Of a DNA stretch of 64,000 nucleotides, positions 8,699 to 17,705 are shown in pieces. Numbering within the stretch: position 1 is the first letter of the stretch; every line of letters begins with the position of its first letter. The stretch comes from Leptolinea sp. HRD-7 (GTDB taxonomy: Bacteria; Chloroflexota; Anaerolineae; Anaerolineales; Anaerolineaceae): NCBI GenBank assembly GCA_024363285.1, contig AP024710.1:2450001-2514000 (forward strand), written 5' to 3'. The notes under the pieces are model-generated. The model was not told where the DNA came from, ran no database searches, and worked only from the letters and a program-made list of their open reading frames with translations. The translations under genes and the position numbers were made by a program.

Positions 8699-9928
8699 AT
8701 GAAATTGTATTTACTCCTGGCCTGGCGGAACATCTGGCGGCATAAGCGCCGGACGTTGATCGTGGTTCTCTCCATCGCGTTAAGCCTGGCAATGATGATG
8801 ATGTATGACGGCCTGATGGTCGGCTTTAATGATGCCATTTATGCCAACGCGGTGAAAGTTCTGGGTGGAAACATCCAGATTCACGCTGAAGGCTATCGGA
8901 TGAGAAATGGAAGCAAGCCTTTGATACCGTTGGATAATGATCAGAAAATTATAGATGAAGCTGTTCAAATTCCTGAGGTCGAAGCCGCTTCACGCCGGAT
9001 CAATACCGGTGGAATACTTACCAATCATACCGGGGCATTCTCGGTGACGGTCACTGGTGTGGAACCGGAAAAAGAGAATTCTGTCAGTCTTATTTCGGCC
9101 AACATTTCGGCCGGTCGCGATCTGATGGCAGACGATAAGGATATGATACTGATCGGTAACGGCCTGGCGGAAGCCATGGAAGTCACAGTAGGTGACCGGA
9201 TCACCCTGGCCGGCAGCGATGTGCATAATCAGCAGGTCAAACGCTCGATGACCATTGCCGGTATTTATGATGTCGGTTTACCGGAAATTGAAAAACGAAC
9301 CGTTTATATCTCATTGGCAGAAGCCGGATATCTGTTCGGGGTGGATGGAAAAGCAACTGAAATTGTTCTTTTTCTCAAAAATCTGGGTGAAGAAAACAAA
9401 GTGATCGCCCGATTGGAAGCCGCGAATCCCGGGTTCGAAATTGATCCCTGGGTAAAAAACTTTCCAGAGATGAGCGCAACGATTGAACGGAAAAATAGCG
9501 TGATGGATGTGTTCGGGGTGATCATTCTTGCCATTGCCGGCATCGGTATCCTCAATATGCTGCTGATGGCCGTGTTTGAACGAACTCGTGAGATCGGAGT
9601 GATGGGCGCACTGGGCATCAAGCCACGACAGATCAGCACGATGTTCATACTGGAAGGCGCAATGATGGGGCTGGTCGGGTTGGCCGCCGGTATCGCCCTG
9701 GGATTGCTGGTTAACAGCATCTTCAAATCGGTGGGGTTTGATTACAGCCAATTTGCCAATATGACGGAATATACAGCATTGATCAAAGGAAGGGTGTATT
9801 CCACTCTCGGGTTGGAGAAGATCTGGCAGAGGGTAGTCACGGTACTGGTCATCGCGGTCATTTCATCACTCTATCCGGCTCGAACCGCTTCTTTAAAAGA
9901 ACCGGCAGAAGCCCTTCACACAGTGTGA
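8699..9928 (+). CDS. ABC transporter permease, FtsX/MacB type (first of two)
   Basis: A 409-residue permease with four membrane helices: one near the N-terminus (WRNIWRHKRRTLIVVLSIAL) and three in the last 150 residues. A large extracytoplasmic MacB_PCD-like domain separates them. The conserved FtsX-fold segment ERTREIGVMGALGIKPRQI is present. Together with the next permease and ATPase it should form a mechanotransmitting exporter that works on lipids, peptides or drugs at the outer face of the membrane. It is 46 bases after the TetR gene and 7 bases before the second permease. Confidence 0.9.
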   Translation: MKLYLLLAWRNIWRHKRRTLIVVLSIALSLAMMMMYDGLMVGFNDAIYANAVKVLGGNIQIHAEGYRMRNGSKPLIPLDNDQKIIDEAVQIPEVEAASRRINTGGILTNHTGAFSVTVTGVEPEKENSVSLISANISAGRDLMADDKDMILIGNGLAEAMEVTVGDRITLAGSDVHNQQVKRSMTIAGIYDVGLPEIEKRTVYISLAEAGYLFGVDGKATEIVLFLKNLGEENKVIARLEAANPGFEIDPWVKNFPEMSATIERKNSVMDVFGVIILAIAGIGILNMLLMAVFERTREIGVMGALGIKPRQISTMFILEGAMMGLVGLAAGIALGLLVNSIFKSVGFDYSQFANMTEYTALIKGRVYSTLGLEKIWQRVVTVLVIAVISSLYPARTASLKEPAEALHTV

Positions 9929-9935
9929 GGCCAAT

Positions 9936-11156
9936 ATGACCCAATTGATAAAAATGGCTTTTCGCGAATTATTGCGTAATAAACGGCGTTCATTCTTTTC
10001 ATCTCTGGCACTGGGAATTGGTTTGGCCCTTTTACTGCTGATGGCATCGGTCATTTCGGGTGAAATGCGCTATTCCATGGAATCGGCCGTCAAATTACAG
10101 AGCGGTCACCTTCAGGTGCAGGCAAAAACCTACAATGAGGCGAAAAACAGCCTGGCATATGAAGACATGATCGCAGAACCGGACCTGGTGGCGGAAAAAA
10201 TAGCCGGACTTGCTCCGGTAAAGGTTGCTACCCCTCGGTTGATCGCCAGCGCAATCATCAGCAACGATGACGAGACCAACGGCGTCCGGTTGTTTGGCGT
10301 TGATCCGGTATCTCCTGCCAGTGATCCATTTAAACAGGAAATCCTTTCCGGAGATTGGATCAAACCGGATGACCGCTCGGGCATTATGATCGGTCAGGCG
10401 CTGGCGCAAAAGATGAACCTCAAATCGGGTGATAGTGTAAATCTGATGGCCAATACATCCAATGGCGACGTTGACCAGCAAATGTTTACCATCCGAGGGA
10501 TTTTCACCACCCGCACACCGGCATTTGACGATTACACTGTCATCCTCCCTATCGCCAAAGCGCAGGCATTGACCAAAACAGAAGGTCATGCCAGCCTGAT
10601 CTATGTGCTGCTCAATGACCCCGGGCAGGTCGACGCAGTGCGGGCCGCATTGACGACCGAATCGTTGCAAATAAAAACCTATCTGGAAATGAACGATATG
10701 ATCCTGCAAATGGAAGAGTTCTCGCGAAGTTATATGATCCTGATCTATCTGATCGTTCTGGCGATCACGGCTACGGTCATCGTCAACACACTGGTGATGT
10801 CGGTATTTGAACGCACCCGTGAGATCGGCATTCTTTCAGCCATCGGTATGAAGAGTTCCCGGATCATGTCCATGTTTTTTATCGAATCCGGTTTTCTTGC
10901 TGTTGGCGGGATTATTGCCGGACTGATCATGGGCGGGTTGATGGTGTATTACGCGTCTACCGTCGGATTTTATTTTGGCGACGTGGGTTCTACCGGATTG
11001 TTAATAGGAGAGCGGATCTACGCGTATATGCAAATCAATGACGCTGTCACCCTGACCATTCTGGCATTTGCCGTAGCTATTCTGGCGGCGTTGTATCCGG
11101 CTATTATGGCAGCCCGGTTGGAACCGGTGGAAGCCATGCGCGGTGGAAAGAATTAG
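9936..11156 (+). CDS. ABC transporter permease, FtsX/MacB type (second of two)
   Basis: A 406-residue permease with the same layout as its upstream neighbour: N-terminal helix after a basic stretch ([20 protein letters not shown]), extracytoplasmic domain, and three C-terminal helices with [19 protein letters not shown]. The two permeases are clearly homologous but diverged, which suggests a heterodimeric transporter. The gap to the previous gene is only 7 bases. The stop is followed after 11 bases by the ATPase gene, with an AGAGGAG ribosome site in the gap. The substrate cannot be inferred. Confidence 0.9.
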   Translation: MTQLIKMAFRELLRNKRRSFFSSLALGIGLALLLLMASVISGEMRYSMESAVKLQSGHLQVQAKTYNEAKNSLAYEDMIAEPDLVAEKIAGLAPVKVATPRLIASAIISNDDETNGVRLFGVDPVSPASDPFKQEILSGDWIKPDDRSGIMIGQALAQKMNLKSGDSVNLMANTSNGDVDQQMFTIRGIFTTRTPAFDDYTVILPIAKAQALTKTEGHASLIYVLLNDPGQVDAVRAALTTESLQIKTYLEMNDMILQMEEFSRSYMILIYLIVLAITATVIVNTLVMSVFERTREIGILSAIGMKSSRIMSMFFIESGFLAVGGIIAGLIMGGLMVYYASTVGFYFGDVGSTGLLIGERIYAYMQINDAVTLTILAFAVAILAALYPAIMAARLEPVEAMRGGKN

Positions 11157-11167
11157 AGGAGTTCATC

Positions 11168-11872
11168 ATGGAAGTCGTGAAAACAGAAAATGTTACCCGA
11201 ACCTATAAAGTCGGGAATGTGGAAACAAACGCGCTGCGCGGTGTGAATTTGAGTGTTCAATCCGGTGAATTCACCGCGCTGATCGGGCCATCCGGTTCTG
11301 GAAAAACAACCCTGTTGCAGTTGATCGGCTGCCTCGATCAACCCACCAGCGGTAAGGTGTATGTCAACGGCAAAGATGTGACCAACCTGAACCGCAACCA
11401 GCGGGCGGATATCCGTGCCGCGTCATTGGGATTTGTGTTCCAATTCTTTGCTCTTATCCCGACCCTTACGGCGTATGAGAATATCGAAATGCCGCTTCTG
11501 CTTGCCGGGAAAAGCGCTTCAGAACGGGCGGAGCGGGTGAAATACTTGCTAGAAATGGTTGACCTGGCTGATAGGGGTAAAAACCGGCCGGACCAATTGA
11601 GCGGTGGACAGCAGCAGCGTGTGGCAGTCGCCCGCGCGCTGGCGACCAATCCGGCACTGATCCTGGCGGATGAACCTACCGCCAACCTGGACACTCCCAA
11701 CGGGAAACAGGTGATGGAAGTGATGACCCGCCTGAACAAAGAGACAGGTGTCACATTTATCTTTGCCACCCATGATCCGCGCGTCATTCAGTATGCCCGG
11801 CGGGTGGTCACCCTGCAGGATGGACTGATCGTAAGTGATTCAGTCGCTGAGAAAGTAGAAGCTGTTCACTGA
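11168..11872 (+). CDS. ABC transporter ATP-binding protein, LolD/MacB type
   Basis: A 234-residue ATPase that powers the two permeases from the cytoplasmic side. It shows Walker [10 protein letters not shown] (near residue 38), a Q-loop [20 protein letters not shown] signature LSGGQQQR, Walker [13 protein letters not shown] and an H-loop THD. All catalytic residues are present. Length and the TAYEN segment fit the LolD/MacB/FtsE export subgroup. Its ribosome site (AGAGGAG) overlaps the end of the preceding permease gene. Confidence 0.95.
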   Translation: MEVVKTENVTRTYKVGNVETNALRGVNLSVQSGEFTALIGPSGSGKTTLLQLIGCLDQPTSGKVYVNGKDVTNLNRNQRADIRAASLGFVFQFFALIPTLTAYENIEMPLLLAGKSASERAERVKYLLEMVDLADRGKNRPDQLSGGQQQRVAVARALATNPALILADEPTANLDTPNGKQVMEVMTRLNKETGVTFIFATHDPRVIQYARRVVTLQDGLIVSDSVAEKVEAVH

Positions 11873-11874
11873 GA

Positions 11875-13104
11875 ATGAAAAAGATCCTGTATATTACTGT
11901 TGTTAGCTTATTAATTCTTTCCGGTTGTGACGGGTTCAAAGGCGCGGCGACACCGCTGCCTACCGTGTCTCTTGACTCCGGTCAGACGTCTCCCGCACAA
12001 CGCACAGAAGAGCCGTACCTGAAGGCAGCCGAAAAGAATGTCCCATCCACCGGCGGGGTGACCGCTTCGGGGGTGGTCACCTCACAGAATCAGGCGCAAT
12101 TTATCGCCAGCACCAGTGGATCGGTTCAGGAAGTACGAACAACTGTTGGGGCTGACGTAAAAAGCGGTGACATTCTGGTGGTGTTATCCGGCCGCGAGAA
12201 AATGAAAGCGGCGGTTGAAGCCGCGCGATATGAGCTGGTTTCCGCGCAACAGGCGCTGGACGCGGTCAACCGTGATGCCGATAAGGTGAGGGCTGCCGCG
12301 TTGGTGCGTCTGGCGGAAGCCAATAAAGCGTTGGATGATGCTATCCGACGCCGTGATTACCGTAACTACCGCAATGGCTCTGAGAGCACCATTAATGCCG
12401 CAAAAGCCGACTACATTCTGGCTAAAGACAACCTTGAGAAAGCCAAAGACGTGTACAGTTATTATGCTGACCTGGATGACGATAATGTCAACAAAGCGGG
12501 CGCGCTGACCGCACTTTCCGCGGCTCAAAAGGCTTATGACAAAGCTGTGGCTAATCTGAACTATTTAACCGGTATGCCCAGTCAACTGGATGTGGACCAG
12601 GCGGAAGCCGATCTGCAGGCTGCAAAAGCGGAAGTGGCCAACGCGAAAGCCGCGTTCGACCGGGTGAAAAATGGTCCTGATCCCGAAACCATCGCGCTGG
12701 CCGAAGCCCGGGTGAGCAACGCGCAGTCACAGTTGATGGCCAGCCAGAGCGCGTTGGACGAAATGGAGATCAAAGCACCGTTTGACGGAACGATAGGTCG
12801 GTTGAACGTGCACCCCGGTGACTGGGTTACCCCGGGGCAGTTGATCCTGGCGATGGTAGATCTTAAACACCTGCGGGTGGAGACGACCGACCTGAGCGAA
12901 CGCGACGTGGTAAGAGTGAAAAAGGGTGAAGAGGTGACAGTGCGCGCCAAGGCACTGGAATTGGACATCAGTGGGATGGTGGCGGAGATCGCACCGATGG
13001 CAGATACCCTGGGGGGTGATGTGGTCTATCAAACGATCATATCACTGGATGATATCCCGGAAGGATTGTTGCCCGGGATGAGCGTTGATGTGAAATACGA
13101 GTAA
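11875..13104 (+). CDS. Lipoprotein membrane-fusion (HlyD/RND-adaptor-like) subunit
   Basis: A 409-residue adaptor. The N-terminus is a lipoprotein signal with lipobox LILSGC, so the mature protein is probably lipid-anchored outside the cytoplasmic membrane. A lipoyl/barrel-sandwich half-motif (GSVQEVRTTVGADVKSGDIL) precedes a long Ala-rich coiled coil (about residues 110-295). The second half (MEIKAPFDGTIGRLNVHPGD) and a beta-barrel follow. It completes a MacAB-like exporter without a TolC-type channel gene nearby, as expected if there is no outer membrane. It starts 2 bases after the ATPase stop. Confidence 0.88.
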   Translation: MKKILYITVVSLLILSGCDGFKGAATPLPTVSLDSGQTSPAQRTEEPYLKAAEKNVPSTGGVTASGVVTSQNQAQFIASTSGSVQEVRTTVGADVKSGDILVVLSGREKMKAAVEAARYELVSAQQALDAVNRDADKVRAAALVRLAEANKALDDAIRRRDYRNYRNGSESTINAAKADYILAKDNLEKAKDVYSYYADLDDDNVNKAGALTALSAAQKAYDKAVANLNYLTGMPSQLDVDQAEADLQAAKAEVANAKAAFDRVKNGPDPETIALAEARVSNAQSQLMASQSALDEMEIKAPFDGTIGRLNVHPGDWVTPGQLILAMVDLKHLRVETTDLSERDVVRVKKGEEVTVRAKALELDISGMVAEIAPMADTLGGDVVYQTIISLDDIPEGLLPGMSVDVKYE

Positions 13105-13106
13105 AG

Positions 13107-13141
13107 AAAACAAAAACCTCCAGCTCGGAGGTTTTTGTTTT
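13107..13141. terminator. Bidirectional terminator between adaptor and diguanylate cyclase genes
   Basis: A 15-bp stem (AAAACAAAAACCTCC pairing with its complement) with an AGCTC loop sits between convergent genes. The A and T tracts flanking the GC part let it act on both strands. Confidence 0.85.
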
Positions 13142-13149
13142 GTTTTTAA

Positions 13150-16100
13150 TTATTCCTGGGATATTACCACCCGGTTGCGCCCGGCTCTTTTGGCTTCATA
13201 AAGCGCGGCATCCGCTTTCGAGAGTATCCGATCGTTTTCTGTTCCGTGGATCGGGTATACCGCGATACCAATAGAAATGGTGATGGAGAATTCTTTTCCG
13301 CCGAATTCATAAACCCGGTCGCTGATGCTCTGGCGGAATGCATCCGCTTTTTGAACGGCTGATTCCACACCGGTATCCGGTAGGATGATCATGAATTCTT
13401 CTCCGCCGAACCGGCAGGCAATGTCGCTCTTGCGGATCTGAGACATGATAATCTGCGCGATAGTTTTCAGCGCGTAGTCACCTGCCTGGTGTCCGTACGT
13501 GTCATTAATATCCTTGAAGTGATCGATATCCATCAGGAGGAAAGAGATCGGGTGACTTGCCCGTTCCGCCCGGCTGTATTCCGCATCAAGGCGCTCACTG
13601 AGGTAATGGCGGTTGAACAACCCGGTCAACGCGTCGTGGATGGCTAACTCGCGGACTTCTTTTTCCAATTCAGTAACCGCTTCCAATTGGGCTGTCAACT
13701 CCTGATTGACCTGGTTCAACCGGTTTTGTGATTCCTCCAACTCTCTGGTACGTTCCGCGACCCGTTTTTCCAATTCAACGTTTCTCGCTCGTACAGCGCT
13801 TGTCCGCAATTGAATTCCTGAATAAAGTAAACCCATAATCCCAATAATTGACATTGTTATGAACCACCAGGACTGCCACCAGGGTGATAGTATGGTGATG
13901 TATAACACTCTATCAGTTTCTTCGTTCCAAATACCATCATTATTTGCCGCGTGAACCCGGAATGTGTAATTTCCGGGAGGCAGGTTCGTGTATGTAGCTT
14001 CATTCTTAGTTTTGGCAGGAGACCATTCTTTATCAAAACCTTCCAGTTTATATGAGTAAAGATTCTTTAAAGGCAATTGATAACTTAGTGCGGCAAATTT
14101 TATGGTGATGACCGACTGGTCATGTCGCAGAGTTATTTTTTCTGTTCGTTCAATCGGTTTGGGTAAGACATCACTTCCTACTGGGACTGATTGGTTGAAC
14201 AATTGAAAATCTGTCAGGACAACTGGTGGTTTGTACGTATTTTTTTCTATTTGATCGGGGTGGAAGAAAGTGACACCATTCGAGCCCCCGAAGAATATTT
14301 CTCCATCCGGACCCCGGTGCGAGCTGGCGATCTCAAAGAGATCACCCTGCAAGCCATCGCGAACGCTGTAATTTTCGAATGTCTTACCAGCGATATCAAA
14401 ATGACTGATACCTTTGCCGGTACTTACCCAGAGGTCATTGCCACTACCGGGTTGAACGCCAAAAACGGTATCGGCCGGTAGTCCATCTTTCATGGTGTAG
14501 TTCTGCCAACGATTGGTTTTTAGGTTTAGCCCACTTAACCCGTTGGATGTACCGGCCCAGACAAAGCCGGCATCTTCATTCAAGTAGATAGCAAAAACCG
14601 CGTCATCAAGGATGGTGTCTGGATTGGAAGGATCGTTTCGATGGTGCGTAAATTTACCGGAAATTGGGTCAAGGAGCTCAAGTCCGCCACGCGCGGTGGC
14701 GATCCATACTTTTCCATCCTTTGCGACTGCCAGATCATAGACCGTATCTTCTGATAAGGAATTTGGATTTCCGGCTTCAAACTTATATACCTTATCCACT
14801 TTACCGGTTTCTACATTAAATAAGTCCAGACCGAAACCCAGTGTTCCAATCCAAAGGTGATCAGGTCCAGCAGGTTTTATCATGGTCAAAAAATTGCTTC
14901 CCAGCGTGGTAGGATCATTGGGTGTTGATTTGTATACCGTGAATTTACCGGTTGATGGGTCCAGCCGGTTTAACCCTCCGCCGGAAGTGGCCAGCCAGTA
15001 ATATCCTTGTTCATCTTTGTAAATATTTTGGATTTTATTGTTCGAAATTGATTCCGGATCATTCGGGTCATTTTTAAAAACAGTCATTTTTCCGGAGTTG
15101 CGGTCAAACCGGTTTAACCCTCCGCCAAAAGTGCCAATCCAGATTATTCCGTCTTTTTCTGCCCAAATACTGTAAACATTGTTGGAACTTAAAGTATTGG
15201 AGTTGCCGGGAACACTCCGGTACAGTCCAAACCGTTGCAAAGATGGGTATAGTTTATTGACCCCTCCATAGCGGCTGGTAATCCACAACACACCAGAGCT
15301 GTCTTCTGTTAACCAATAAAGATCATTGTTGCTAACTGTGGTTGGGTCGTTCGGATTGTTTTGAAAAGATCGAAAAACCAGGTTTTTCCGATCGAAGATA
15401 TTCAACCCGCCATTTTCAGTCACAATCCAGAAACGGTTATTACTATCTTCATACATATTCCAAATACGATCATTGCTCAGGGTATTGGGGTTGTTTGGAT
15501 CATTCCGATACGCGGTGAATTTTCCGGTACTTCTGTCAAACAGGTTTAAGCCACCCCCACGTGTGCCAACCCAAAAATTTCCGAAACTATCTTCGATCAT
15601 TGACCAGACATTATTATGGCTTATGCTTTGCGGGTCTTTAGGATCATTTTTGAAAATTGTAAAATCATCTGTTTCGGGATCATAACGGTGAAGCCCCGCG
15701 CGGGTGCCCAGCCAGATTTTCCCCTCATGATCTTGATATATTCTGTAAATTACCGCTTCTGCCAATCCCCTAGGATTATCTTTGTTTACCGGATAGTTTT
15801 TAAATGTATTGGTTTTGCGGTCTAGAACACTCAATCCGCCGCGAGTGCCAATCCAAATTTTTCCATCCCGGGCCTCCATGAGCGCCCATACGCTGTTATC
15901 GATGAGGCTGTTGGGATCGTTTTCGATCTTTTTGTACACTTGAAATTTACCGGTTTCCGGGTAGAAAACATTCAATCCGCCGGGATCCGTACCAATCCAA
16001 AGCAATCCATCAGACGATTCAATAAGCGAAAATGTATTGTTGTTACTGAGGCTGGAGGGATCATTGATGTCGTGTTTATAAATAGTAAAAGTACTGCCAT

Positions 16101-16338
16101 CGTAACGGGCCAATCCATTGGAAGTGGCAAACCACATAAAACCCTGACGATCCTGTAATACAGATAAAACTGTGGCGTGCGGGAGACCATCTTCAACGGC
16201 CAACCGTTCAAAGCGAAGATTCCCTGAAAATGGATCCGGGTTATTTGAATTGGCTGCGTTCGCAGACGGGATGGAAAAACCGTTAAACAGTAAACCAATA
16301 ATAACAAATGCCAGAAGTATGGATCGCGATTGTTTCAT
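13150..16338 (-). CDS. Diguanylate cyclase with two-component-regulator-type beta-propellers
   Basis: A protein of about 1062 residues. A signal peptide (ILLAFVIIGLLFNGFSIPSA) precedes about 13 repeats with the Reg_prop pattern (FxxYxNDPxDPxSLSxNxV...), which would build two seven-bladed propellers outside the cell. A Y_Y_Y domain (PLKNLYSYKLEGFDKEWSPA), a membrane helix (WWFITMSIIGIMGLLYSGI), a coiled coil and a cytoplasmic GGDEF domain follow. The active site GGEEF and an inhibitory RxxD five residues before it are present, so it should make cyclic di-GMP with product feedback. The ATG at 16338 best fits the signal peptide; TTG 16368 and ATG 16362 are alternatives. Confidence 0.93.
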   Translation of the reverse strand: MKQSRSILLAFVIIGLLFNGFSIPSANAANSNNPDPFSGNLRFERLAVEDGLPHATVLSVLQDRQGFMWFATSNGLARYDGSTFTIYKHDINDPSSLSNNNTFSLIESSDGLLWIGTDPGGLNVFYPETGKFQVYKKIENDPNSLIDNSVWALMEARDGKIWIGTRGGLSVLDRKTNTFKNYPVNKDNPRGLAEAVIYRIYQDHEGKIWLGTRAGLHRYDPETDDFTIFKNDPKDPQSISHNNVWSMIEDSFGNFWVGTRGGGLNLFDRSTGKFTAYRNDPNNPNTLSNDRIWNMYEDSNNRFWIVTENGGLNIFDRKNLVFRSFQNNPNDPTTVSNNDLYWLTEDSSGVLWITSRYGGVNKLYPSLQRFGLYRSVPGNSNTLSSNNVYSIWAEKDGIIWIGTFGGGLNRFDRNSGKMTVFKNDPNDPESISNNKIQNIYKDEQGYYWLATSGGGLNRLDPSTGKFTVYKSTPNDPTTLGSNFLTMIKPAGPDHLWIGTLGFGLDLFNVETGKVDKVYKFEAGNPNSLSEDTVYDLAVAKDGKVWIATARGGLELLDPISGKFTHHRNDPSNPDTILDDAVFAIYLNEDAGFVWAGTSNGLSGLNLKTNRWQNYTMKDGLPADTVFGVQPGSGNDLWVSTGKGISHFDIAGKTFENYSVRDGLQGDLFEIASSHRGPDGEIFFGGSNGVTFFHPDQIEKNTYKPPVVLTDFQLFNQSVPVGSDVLPKPIERTEKITLRHDQSVITIKFAALSYQLPLKNLYSYKLEGFDKEWSPAKTKNEATYTNLPPGNYTFRVHAANNDGIWNEETDRVLYITILSPWWQSWWFITMSIIGIMGLLYSGIQLRTSAVRARNVELEKRVAERTRELEESQNRLNQVNQELTAQLEAVTELEKEVRELAIHDALTGLFNRHYLSERLDAEYSRAERASHPISFLLMDIDHFKDINDTYGHQAGDYALKTIAQIIMSQIRKSDIACRFGGEEFMIILPDTGVESAVQKADAFRQSISDRVYEFGGKEFSITISIGIAVYPIHGTENDRILSKADAALYEAKRAGRNRVVISQE

Positions 16339-16520
16339 TATTTGGCCCCGACCTGTGTTCATATTCAATTAATCGTGACTCTACTGGGGAGAGAAAAAAT
16401 CAGATAAGCGGGTCTGATAGTAGTAAATACATAATGACATTGTACATGATTGGAAATTCGAAACCCATAGGCATGATGGAATTTTTATCAAATTTTTATA
16501 TAACAACATATCATGTGAAG

Positions 16521-16559
16521 CAAAACTACCTGAATTGCCAAAGTATTCAGGTAGTTTTG
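16521..16559 (-). terminator. Stem-loop terminator after nucleoside phosphorylase
   Basis: A perfect 15-bp inverted repeat (CAAAACTACCTGAAT and its complement) with a 9-base loop lies 31 bases past the stop of the phosphorylase gene. It ends in GTTTTG on the minus strand. The T-run is short, so efficiency is uncertain. Confidence 0.65.
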
Positions 16560-16590
16560 TATCAAATGTTCCTGGAAGCACGACTTTATC

Positions 16591-17436
16591 TTACGATAAA
16601 TCGGGATAAAAATATTTTTTCTTACTGTTTGCCTTCTTTTGATCCCAATCTGAAAGTATCCTCAAGGCTTCGGCGCCAACACGGCAGGCGCGTTCCTCTC
16701 CACCGGCATCGTCCCATTTGCCCGTCAGCCGCTGCGCTATGACGGATGCCACCACCCCGGCGCGCAGCTTGAAAAGGCGGGCGAGGGTGAGAAGGGCGGC
16801 CGCTTCCATTTCAAAGTTCAAAACACCGAGTTTGCGGATGTCTTCAAAGAAGGCGTCGGTATCAGAAAGCTTGTACCCGCCGAAGGCCGTACGGCCCTGC
16901 CCGGCATAAAATGAGGCTGACGTGCAGCCAGTGCCAACGTGGTAACGGTAACCGAAGGATTCTGCCGCTTCGACCAGTGCCATGGTGACTTCAAATGACG
17001 CTGCCGCCGGGAATTCAGGGCGAACATACATGGGCGTCATGCCGTCCAGCCGGATGCAGGCGTCATTGATGATCAGGTCGCCGCACTCGATGCCTTCCTG
17101 AATGCCGCCGGTGGTGCCCACGCGGATGATGGTATGCACGCCCGCTTCGGCAGCTTCGGTGAGTTTCCATTCCATGGAGGGCGCGCCGATGCCTGATGTC
17201 ATCGCGGATATCCTGGCACCTTTGTACTCGCCGATGGCGGCACGGTAGCCGCGCTGCTGCGGGTACTCTTCGGCTTTGTCCCACATACGGGTCATCACGG
17301 TGATGCGGTCCGGGTCACCGGGCATCAACATATAACCGGCATAATCTTTGAGCTTGTCGCGGGTTCTGGTATCAACTTCGCCGCCGAGTTCGGCGTCAGA
17401 TAGTCCTTTGCGTCCATCTTCCACGTTACGTGTCAT
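16591..17436 (-). CDS. Nucleoside phosphorylase, uridine phosphorylase-like
   Basis: A 281-residue PNP/UDP family phosphorylase that splits nucleosides with phosphate to free base and ribose-1-phosphate. Visible family motifs are MPGDPDRI (phosphate site), RVGTTGGIQEG and NFEMEAAALLTLARL; the Glu-Met-Glu contacts the ribose. HVGTGCTSASFYAGQGR resembles the uridine phosphorylase substrate region more than that of purine enzymes, but base preference cannot be settled by eye. An AAGGAACC ribosome site precedes the ATG. It stands alone with its own stem-loop downstream. Confidence 0.85.
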   Translation of the reverse strand: MTRNVEDGRKGLSDAELGGEVDTRTRDKLKDYAGYMLMPGDPDRITVMTRMWDKAEEYPQQRGYRAAIGEYKGARISAMTSGIGAPSMEWKLTEAAEAGVHTIIRVGTTGGIQEGIECGDLIINDACIRLDGMTPMYVRPEFPAAASFEVTMALVEAAESFGYRYHVGTGCTSASFYAGQGRTAFGGYKLSDTDAFFEDIRKLGVLNFEMEAAALLTLARLFKLRAGVVASVIAQRLTGKWDDAGGEERACRVGAEALRILSDWDQKKANSKKKYFYPDLS

Positions 17437-17483
17437 AGTCAGGTTCCTTCCGGTAATGGGTTGGGTTAATTGTAATACCGGGT

Positions 17484-17520
17484 GTCATTGTCATCCTGAG
17501 TGAAACGAAGGATCTCGCGC
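17484..17520. repeat. Dispersed-repeat-like element (GTCATCCTGAGxGAAxCGAAGGATCTCGCG type)
   Basis: The intergenic segment TCATCCTGAGTGAAACGAAG followed by GATCTCGCGC matches, from memory, a short motif scattered between genes of many bacteria. Its arms ATCCT and AGGAT can pair, so it may fold into a small hairpin. Only one copy was noticed in this window. The rest of the gap 17437-17705 shows nothing clear. Confidence 0.45.
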
Positions 17521-17705
17521 TATTATGAAGTAGGGATAGCTGGTGAAAGAATAGTCAAACAAAGGCTGCCGATGATGCGCTGACTGTGCTAAATAAATAT
17601 CAAGTGAACCAAAACCTGCCTTGTAAGCGAATTGACGGTCAGCACATTCTATAGAAATCGCTGGCTATGATTGTAAATACAAAGTTTTTTTTGTTTTCCT
17701 GGACC

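Noticed and set aside
10095-10709. 204-codon frame antisense to the second ABC permease
   Set aside because: No family resemblance; the permease on plus strand has clear helices and FtsX motifs.
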